Positions 7,719 through 14,496 of a stretch of DNA of 14,496 bases are shown here, in pieces. The stretch is from Lojkania enalia (lineage: Eukaryota > Ascomycota > Dothideomycetes > Pleosporales), in contig ML986738.1 in NCBI GenBank assembly GCA_010094045.1, forward strand, positions 101,076 through 115,571. Direction: 5' to 3'. The notes below the pieces were generated by a model that was not told the origin of the DNA, did no database searches, and saw nothing but the letters and a program-made list of their open reading frames with translations. The first letter of the stretch is position 1, and each line of letters begins with the position of its first letter. Made by a program: the position numbers and the translations under genes.

Positions 7719-10700
7719 CCTATATTAAACTCTCTAGAAAGAGTAGAGAGCTAGGAAAATTATATAAATTGCTTTTTTAAACTTTTATAAAGTTGTTTAT
7801 AGTTAAGATAGTAGTAGAGGGTTTAGCTAAGAATAATTATTTAATCGACCCGGGTGCGTAATTAAATCTCCTTAATACTATACTTATAAAGTAGTATAGC
7901 CTAAAGATTAATCTACTATTAAAGTTAATAGTAGAAGCTACGAACGGCTCTAAGATTCTAATATATAGGACTACTATTATAAAGGTCGCTATTAGGAACT
8001 CGTATAGTAAGATTTAAGTCTATAAGGTACTGTTTATAATATTAGATCTTAAAGGGTATAAGGTTTACCTTAGAATACCCTAGATACAGGATTATAATCC
8101 GAAATTAAACTTTCTTAGTAGAAGGATGCTCTTTAGAGGGGTAAAGGCTATAAGCTTACCCTAGTTCTATAAGATAGTATTAGAGGACGTAGAAGAGTTC
8201 GCGGAGATTATTATAGGTAGTAAAATAGATATCTATATATGCCTAGTTAATTTAGTAGCTATAGTAGATGAAATTAGTACTAGAATAGGCTAATTACGGC
8301 TAGAATATACCGATTTTAAGGATGTATTTAATAAAAAGTAATCCTCGGTACTTATAGAGTTTAGGCCTTAAGATTTAGCTATAAACCTACTAGAAGAGAC
8401 TAGTCCTCTATATTAACTATTATATAATTTATCTTTGGTTAAGTTTTAGTATCTCTAAAAGTATTTAGATAAGTACTTATAATATAGATAGATTAGGAGA
8501 TTCTAATCACCTACTAGCATACTAATCCTCTTTATAAAGAAGAAGAATAGTAGTTTAAAGTTCTGCGTAGATTATAGAAGCCTGAATAAGATTACTATAT
8601 GTAATTAGTACCCTCTTCCCCTAATTTTAGAGTTGCTAGAGCGTCTAGTGTAAGCTAAGTACTATACTAAGCTTAATATTAGAGAAGCTTACTATAGAAT
8701 TAGGATAAAGGAAGGAGATAAATAGAAAACTACGTTTTATACTAGATACAGTTCTTTTAAGTATACTATTATACTATTTAGCCTAATAAATATACTAGCT
8801 TAATTTTAAGCGTATATTAACTAGATGCTTACTAGCCTTATTAATATAATATATATTATATACTTAGATAATATTTTAATCTTCTCTAATATAGAAGAGG
8901 AATATATTAAGTATATTAAGGAAGTACTTTAAAGACTATATAAGGTTAAACTCTTTATAAAACTTAGTAAATATAACTTCTATACTAGAGAAACAGACTA
9001 TTTAGGGTTTATTATTTACTTTAAAGGGATAAAATTCAACTACTTCTAGTTAAAAACTATTTAGGATTAGTTAGTTTTATAAACTATATAAGATATATAG
9101 ATCTTTATTAGATTTATAAACTATTACTATAGGTTTATTATAAGATTTTTAAGGATTGCCTTGCCTTTAATAAGATTAACCTAAAAGGGGCTAAAGGCTG
9201 CTAAAGAAGGCTATATCTAGAGAAGAGAAGAAAGTTAAGAGCTAGATATTAGTTAGAAAGGACTAGAGGCCTTCTAATAGTTAAAGGAAGCTTTTTTAAA
9301 TATTTCTATCCTAGCTTATTATAAGCTAACTTAGCTTATAAGAGTTAAGGTTAATACTTCTAGGGGCGCTATTTTAGGAATTCTTAGCCAGCTTATTAAA
9401 GAGTAAGTAGGTAAGATAATATAGTAACCTATTAATTTCTTTTTAAAAAAGCTTAGTATAATAGAGTATAACTATAATATATATAACTAGAAACTACTCG
9501 TAATAGTAGAAAGTTTAGAGTACTAGTATTAGTATCTATAAGAAGTTATATTCAACCTTTATATAGACTATAATAACTTCTGTTAGTTTATAGAAACGAA
9601 AACTTTAGTCTATTAATATATACGATTATATCTTAAGCTTACTAAATGTAATTATAACCTTATCTATTAACCTAGTAAACTTAACCTAGCTAACGGACTA
9701 TTATATTAACTAGACTATATAAAAGAAGTATAGGCACCTTTAAAGAAGTCTAATATAAAATATATTAAACTTATATACGCTAAAATTAACCTAAAAAGGG
9801 TAGAAAGAACTAATTTAGACTAGAATAATAGTACTAAAATCCTTAGGGTTTTAATAGTAGTAACCTATATATAGACTACTTAGAAAGATTTTTCTCCTAC
9901 CTAAGAAGTAGAAGAAACTCCTTCCTTAGACTAAGAATACTATAACAGCCTAGAGTAGGCTAAAGAAGGTAATAAAGGGAAGATAGAGCTAATAATACTT
10001 TAAGAGAAGTAAAACGCCCTTAATCAGGTATATAACTACCCTATAGCAGGTTATAGAAGATAGATAAAAATATATAAGAGAGTATCGCGTTAATTTTAGT
10101 AGAAAGGTATAAGAGATAATATTAAGGCCTACTATTAGGATTATTTAAGGTATAAAAGGGTAAAAGCTTCTAGGTATAAATCTTATAGCCTATTATAACT
10201 ATTACCTATACTAAGTAGACTATAGAAATAAATTATGTTTAATTTTATTATAGAACTATTTTTAAGTCTATTTCTTACTTAAGTATATAACTTAATTATA
10301 GTTGTTATTAACTAGTTAACTAAAATAGCCTATTATATCCCTACTATCTCTATTTAGACTATAGAAGATCTAATATAGGTTTAGATACGCGATATTATCT
10401 AACTATATAATATCTTAGAGTTAGTAATATCTAACTATAGTATTCTAATAAAGTTAAAATCTTAGAAGACTTTTTACTATTATTTAGTATCTTAGTAAGA
10501 TTTTAGTTTAGTCTATTACCTAGAGACTAATAGGCTAATAGAAAGATAAACTAGACGCTTAAGTAGTATTTATATTATTTCTACTATTTAGAATAAGATA
10601 ATTAGGTAGTTTAACTATCCGTAGTAGAGTTTACATATAATAATAGTACTTATATAACTACTACTATCTTATCTTTTCGTACTTACTATAGTACAGATTC

Positions 10701-11130
10701 CTAAGGATCTAATTAGCTAGGTAAGCTTTTAGGAGAGGGAGAAACTCCTTTAGTAAGAGGTATAGTAGCTAAAGTACTAGTATTATAAAGTAAATATAAA
10801 GTAAAGATTAGTATTATAATAACTTATTAAAAGAAATACGCAGATAAGAAGAGAATATATTTATCTCTAGTAGTAGGAGATAAGGTACTAGTATTAAATT
10901 AATATATTAAGTTAACCTATCCTAAAAAGAAATTAGATTAGAAGTATTTTAGACCTAGTATAGTAATAAAGGTTATAACACCTATAACTTACTAGATTAA
11001 CCTTCTAGGGTTAAATAATATCTATCTAGTATTTTATATATTTTTACTAGAGCTATATATTTTAAAAGAGCCTATTTAGAATCTAGATAGTCTAATATAA
11101 AATACTTTATACTAATTTAGGGATAATATA

Positions 11131-11290
11131 TATAAAATTAATTATATTATTAAACGAAAGTAAAACTCTATTAAAGTATAAGAATATTTAGTTAAATAGA
11201 AGAACTACCCAGACTCTAAAAATAGTTAAGAGCTAGGAGTAAATATTAGTACTAATACTCTATAAGTATTCTAGAAAAAGAAGGGTATTA
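11131..11290 (+). other. Gypsy-2 chromodomain remnant
   Basis: Frame 1 reads YKINYIIKRK, then YLVK, a stop where Trp is expected, KNYPDSKNS, a stop where Trp is expected, and EL. This is the order of the chromodomain found at the C-terminus of chromovirus integrases (Y-x-V-E-x-I-L, Y-L-V-K-W-x-G-Y, E-N-x-W-E-P). In that family it targets integration to modified chromatin; here it is broken by stops. Confidence 0.8.
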
Positions 11291-11358
11291 AACTAAAGAG
11301 ATTAAGTAAACCTATTAAAGACCGTAGATACTCTTTAAAAAAGAAGAAGGATAGCTAA

Positions 11359-11639
11359 ATTATTCTAAAGTATTACCTTTATATAAACTTTCTAGTTAAT
11401 ATAGCTACTTTTATCTAGTTTTCCTTAAATTAAAGTTTTTTATAGATGTTTAATAGTACTATTACTAGACTAAAGTTATATAAATAAGGTTTAGGAATAA
11501 GTACCTATAAAATTAGCCTTATATATTAATATAGGTTCTTTAGTAATTATAAGAAGTAGTAATTTCTACTATTAATACTAGAAGGACTATATTATAGTAT
11601 ATTATAGACTAGAATAGTATATAAAAGGCGGAAATATTA
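11359..11639. other. Unassigned sequence after Gypsy-2
   Basis: About 280 bases of AT-rich sequence where the Gypsy-2 3' untranslated region and LTR would be expected. I searched by eye for a repeat of 6444-6560 and for a polypurine tract followed by TG/TA and found no convincing match. Nothing else is recognisable. Confidence 0.5.
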
Positions 11640-12640
11640 TATTATTCTAAATATAGTACTAACCTAGGCTATAAGATGCTTAACTAGGGTATTATATCTA
11701 TAGAAATGCCGGAGAACCTATTAATATCTGAAAAAACTACTATTAACTAATATTTATATCTTACTACAACCTTTTCTTCTACTATAACTTAGTTAAGCCT
11801 TTTTAATAGGGTAAATAGGCTAAAAGTGTTAGTATAGAATAATATAGTATAATATAGTCCGGATTAACTTATAAAGGACTTTATTTCCTTTATTTCGGTA
11901 TATTTATTATTATCTATATTAAGAAGATCCTCCTTAGCCTTACACTTACACGCTATACTAATCTTAGTATAGTCTTAGCTAGTAAGTTTAATTCTAGATA
12001 AGGTCTTCCTATTCTTACTGTTATAGACGAATAGGAAGTTAGAATCTTTCTTATCAAGCTTAAATATTACTATTAGTACTAGAATATATAAAAAAGGGCT
12101 AGAATATATATTTAAGTCTACTTAACCACTATTTAAGTAGTATTTTAGACCCTTTAGGCTAGTTAGGTCTTATTACTACTAATATAGGCGGTAATAAAGG
12201 CTTTAATAGCTTAATTAACCTTTATAATATACTCTAGTATAGATAGGTCTAGCTATAGATATATTAGCTATAAGAAGGTTAGAGTATACTATATTAGCCC
12301 AGAACGTACTTTAAAACAATTCTTATTATTCTTCTTAAGGTAGTAGAAATAGATATTATATTAAATACCTTCGTAGAGATATTCTACTATAAATAGGTCT
12401 GAAAAAGCAAATTTACAGTTACTATCTACTTTATATAGCTTACCGCGAGCTAGATGCTTTAGATAGTAGAGATAGTAGATAGTATAGGGCTCCTTACCCT
12501 TAGCCTCCTTAATACGGCGCTTCTAGACTAGAGCAAGTACTATATTATACGCTATAGACCTATTAGGCGTAAATTAGCTGTTTATAAACTAGAAAGGCGC
12601 TAAAAAGAGCGCGAGAGGGGTATATACGGAAGAGCGTAGT
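11640..12640 (-). pseudogene. Unidentified RIP-mutated ORF
   Basis: One minus-strand frame reads through about 1 kb with a limited number of stops, all TAA or TAG, in a region where stops are dense in most frames. From right to left it gives KRRIKEAKGKEPYTIYYLYY (about 12480-12540), HLARGKLYKVDSNCKFAFSD (about 12400-12460), LKKNNKNCFKVRSG (about 12300-12345), FKLDKKDSNFLF (about 12030-12065) and CKAKEDLLNIDNNKYTEIKE (about 11890-11950). The first half looks globular and basic. The second half has many Leu, Ser and Ile codons that could derive from Pro and Thr, as in a disordered tail. I recognise no family. RIP implies it was once present in several copies, so an accessory gene of a transposon is one possibility and a duplicated host gene another. 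Boundaries are approximate. Confidence 0.45.
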
Positions 12641-13096
12641 AAGAATAGAAAAATAGGCGGTGGGCGGCGCGGGCAGCGAGTATGCGTATCTACTAGCCCT
12701 TATTAGCTACAAAGTACTCTATTATATCCTATATAGAGCTATAACAACTATACTAAATGTGCAGCTAAAGACTAAGGGAATTATACTTACTAAAGTAGTT
12801 GAGGAAGTATAAGAATTAAAGAAGTAGAATAGGCGGGGGGAGTAGCGTTTTTATAATTAGCGTTTGCTCTACTAGTACCGTTTACTTATACCGCTCTAGG
12901 TAGTAAGTAATAAAGATTCTCTAAGGGTCGACCTTACTAGATAAAGGTAAAAGTAGTAGTAATAATATACTATTTAACCTGGAAGGAACTCTAGATTATA
13001 TAATAGTACCCATCTTAAGGTAGCTCTACTAGCCTATTCTAGCGATATTTGTCCTCTATAAGCTGTTATAACAATAGCCTTCTAAGAAGAAAGATA
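12641..13096. other. Unassigned stretch with a GC-rich island and a polypurine run
   Basis: 12655-12686 is a small, very GC-rich island (GGCGGTGGGCGGCGCGGGC) that kept a TpG. 12831-12842 is AGGCGGGGGGAG, like an LTR-element polypurine tract, followed by TAGCGTTTTTATAATTAG, and the stretch to about 13070 ends in TTATAACA. A 3' LTR of some 230 bp from about 12843 is possible, but its two ends do not form a convincing inverted pair and no coding body lies upstream on the plus strand. No gene is seen. Confidence 0.35.
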
Positions 13097-13310
13097 ATAT
13101 AATATCTTATAGCTTTAAGTTACAGGTTAATAATATAGAGCTACCTAACCTAGGGTTAAAATAGCTAAATTGCATCTTGTAGGGATAGTAGTAATTTATC
13201 TCTCTTTTATTAGCTATCTCTTTTTTAAGAGAACTAAATATACGAACATTTTAGCCCTACTATTCTATCTATTATTACTATGTTGTAATCTATTATACTA
13301 GCCTATTATA
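13097..13310 (-). mobile_element. pogo-2 family 5'-end fragment, copy B
   Basis: A 0.2-kb copy of the pogo-2 5' end and N-terminal coding sequence, same orientation as 6232-6443. In the pogo-2 frame it reads KLLLSLQDAI (about 13171-13200), with Gln and Asp codons intact that copy A lost. Copy B therefore took a different set of RIP changes. Similarity stops at about 13097 in the coding region and at 13310 at the element end; the DDE domain is missing. Confidence 0.8.
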
Positions 13311-14496
13311 GCTAGTAGAGTATATAACTAGTAGTAAATTAGCTATATTTTAAATAGTAGTAAGCTGTAGCGGAAATTCTCTTATATCTAGATCTAGTAT
13401 ATACTAAACAATTATCTACTTCTTAATCTTACTAAACTTTATTAAATTAGGCCGGTAATTATATTATAAAACTATTCCTTATTTTTATATATTAAGTATA
13501 CTTTAGGAGATATTATAGATTAATATAATACGACGTATAGTTAGTATCGTATCTTATTAAAGAGCTTAAAGTATAAGCTATATTTTAGCTTCTTTCTAAA
13601 TTAATTCTATAGTTATTAGTTATAGTATAATATTATAAAGTATAATTATCGCGATTTTAGTAGAGTTTTAGTATTATAATTAGCTTACTTAGATAATTAG
13701 CTTACTTATACTATATATTAATATATTATACTTAATTTTAGATACTTTTAAGTATTTTAAAAGTTTCTACTAGAATTCTACTTTAATACCAACTTTTTAT
13801 ATATTCTATATATTTAATACTTAATATACTAAGCTATATTCTCTTCTATAAGATTATATAATAACCTCCTAAAAATACTTATTCTAGTTCGTCGCTTATT
13901 ACTAGAATAGATAAAATATTTACTATAAATATTAAAAGTTATAGCTAGTATTTTCTTTATATACTTCTATACTACTATTATAAAGAAGATACTTAAACTT
14001 TATACAGTACTTTAGTATAGTAATTCTTATATTTATTTTAACTTATTAGCTAAGTAATTTATTAATTAAACTTATTAACAATTTAGTTAAATTTATTAAG
14101 TTCTTATAAAGGTATAATTTTAGGTGTTTTATATAATACTAAATTTAGTTAAATTCGTAAATCTTAATATTATATCTAAAGCTCTTTTACTCTAAAAAGT
14201 ATAATCTTTTAGTAATCTTATTTCTACTAAATTTTTATATATTTTATATAATAATTTAGATAAAGAATAAGTATAGTAGTATAGAAAGGTAAGTTATCTA
14301 TCTTATAATAATACTCCTTACACTTCTAAACTACTTATTAAATTTATATAAGTAAGTCTTTATTTATATAATAAAAACTTAAAAACTTCTCTATATATTT
14401 ATTAAAAACGTCTATTGTAAAAAGAAGTTAATTAAGTATAATATAGTTGCCTTAAGACTTTAAAGTTGCTTAGTAGAATAGCTATAAGAAGAAGTT
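13311..14496. other. Very AT-rich sequence, content not identified
   Basis: Almost 1.2 kb with even less CpA/TpG than the rest. On the minus strand a frame between about 13870 and 13440 gives short protein-like pieces (LGGYYIIL, YIEYIKSWY, LSSLIRYDTNYTSYYINL) between stops, so it may be old coding sequence, but I recognise nothing. No LTR, TIR or RNA gene is visible. The short string AAATTTAGTTAAATT near 14141-14155 recurs with one change near 14081-14095. Confidence 0.35.
13676..13709. repeat. 17-bp tandem duplication
   Basis: ATAATTAGCTTACTTAG at 13676-13692 is followed directly by ATAATTAGCTTACTTAT at 13693-13709: two copies, one mismatch at the last base. Probably a simple slippage product. 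Confidence 0.85.

Larger units (their letters stand above)
6444..11358 (+). mobile_element. Gypsy-2, chromovirus-like LTR retrotransposon lacking an identified 3' LTR
   Basis: A near-complete Ty3/Gypsy body of about 4.9 kb in the canonical order LTR end, gag, protease, reverse transcriptase, RNase H, integrase, chromodomain. Gag is in frame 3 and pol in frame 2 (frame 1 after about 10800). All active sites examined carry RIP changes. Its chromodomain and integrase differ from those of Gypsy-1, so it is another family. No polypurine tract plus matching LTR could be located after the polyprotein, so the right boundary is set at the end of the reading frame. Confidence 0.85.
7709..11358 (+). pseudogene. 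Gypsy-2 pol: protease, RT, RNase H, integrase, chromodomain
   Basis: Frame 2 from the slippery site. Aspartic protease: LIDPGA at 7841-7858, with Pro where Ser or Thr is usual. RT: KFCVDYRSLNKITI (about 8558-8599), KLNIREAYYRIRIKEGDK (8669-8722, catalytic Asp now Asn at 8675-8677), and YLDNIL at 8861-8878 in place of YLDDIL. RNase H: VKVNTSRGAILG (from 9344, Asp to Asn at 9353-9355). Integrase zinc finger (about 10030-10150) with His and Cys ligands now Tyr; core with Asn at 10310-10312 and 10433-10435 and Glu retained at 10541-10543. A frame change lies at about 10730-10820. Frame 1 then carries GDKVLVLN (10876-10899), the integrase C-terminus and a chromodomain (11131-11290; its VKW tryptophan is now TAG). 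The probable stop is TAA at 11356-11358, after KKKDS. Confidence 0.9.
1..14496. other. RIP-saturated AT-rich transposon block
   Basis: Base composition across the window shows CpA-directed C-to-T mutation on both strands, the mark of fungal repeat-induced point mutation. TpA is everywhere, while CpA and TpG are nearly absent. In 8641-8760 I count one CpA and one TpG, against seven and two in 1021-1140. CpG survives, so this is not general CpG methylation decay. Former coding frames contain TAA and TAG at expected Gln or Trp positions and rarely TGA, because TGA itself becomes TAA. Start codons are largely lost as ATG becomes ATA. GC looks to be about 30 percent by eye; I did not compute it. 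Confidence 0.93.

Noticed and set aside
11605..11730. A further LTR end plus primer-binding site (TATAAAAGG, then TTAATATCTGAAAAAAC)
   Set aside because: It only loosely resembles 6495-6578, no gag frame follows on the plus strand, and it overlaps the minus-strand ORF remnant.
6232..13310. The two 0.2-kb direct repeats taken as the LTR pair of Gypsy-2
   Set aside because: Copy A continues in frame into the pogo-2 DDE domain, so it is transposase sequence. Sequence beyond 6443 (with the TAACA end and primer-binding-like site) does not match that beyond 13310.
1..14496. Intact protein-coding genes
   Set aside because: Open stretches are short and no frame of convincing length starts at ATG; every long recognisable frame is broken by TAA/TAG and traces to a transposon.
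1..14496. CRISPR array, prokaryotic operons, tRNA or rRNA genes
   Set aside because: No regularly spaced repeats, ribosome-binding patterns or tRNA/rRNA signatures were seen. RIP and chromovirus content point to a fungus.
13311..14496. A retroelement gag or RT in the terminal AT-rich region
   Set aside because: Minus-strand fragments look vaguely protein-like, but no ordered set of family motifs could be found in either strand.

Overview
The window is a transposon graveyard from a filamentous ascomycete (Pezizomycotina-type) genome, in an AT-rich block shaped by repeat-induced point mutation (RIP). TpA is extremely common, CpA and TpG are scarce while CpG, CpC and CpT survive, ATG and TGA are rare, and former reading frames carry TAA/TAG where Gln or Trp codons are expected. 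I find no intact gene, no host gene I can name, and no tRNA, rRNA or CRISPR array. Every recognisable piece comes from a Ty3/Gypsy retrotransposon or a pogo/Fot1-like DNA transposon.

Layout. (1) Gypsy-1, plus strand, 1-5311, enters from the left edge as the end of RNase H and the start of integrase. It is interrupted at 532-2607 by a whole pogo-type element (pogo-1) with 47-bp terminal inverted repeats and a TA target duplication. It resumes as integrase core and chromodomain (2608-3955), followed by a 1.1-kb 3' region, a polypurine tract and a 3' LTR (about 5033-5311). Removing pogo-1 plus one TA restores the Gypsy-1 frame exactly. (2) Pogo-2, minus strand, 5312-6443, is a second transposase family. 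Its C-terminus is cut off at the Gypsy-1 LTR, so Gypsy-1 probably inserted into it. (3) Gypsy-2, plus strand, about 6444-11358, has an LTR end and primer-binding-like site, gag, a probable -1 frameshift site, and pol in the order protease, RT, RNase H, integrase, chromodomain. I found no 3' LTR. (4) From 11359 to the end: a decayed minus-strand ORF of about 1 kb that I cannot identify (11640-12640), an unassigned stretch with a polypurine run and a small GC-rich island, a 0.2-kb copy of the pogo-2 5' end (13097-13310), and 1.2 kb of very AT-rich sequence with no identified content.

History, by inference: pogo-2 was present first, Gypsy-1 landed in it, and pogo-1 landed in Gypsy-1. Pogo-1 keeps more CpA/TpG than the Gypsy elements in the stretches I counted, which fits a later arrival. 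RIP removed catalytic function in all four elements, repeatedly by Asp-to-Asn changes at active sites and Cys/His-to-Tyr changes in zinc fingers. The most open items are the unidentified minus-strand ORF, the reading frame downstream of the Gypsy-1 chromodomain, and the tetrapeptide-coding minisatellite inside the pogo-1 transposase. I see no sign of a novel functional system.
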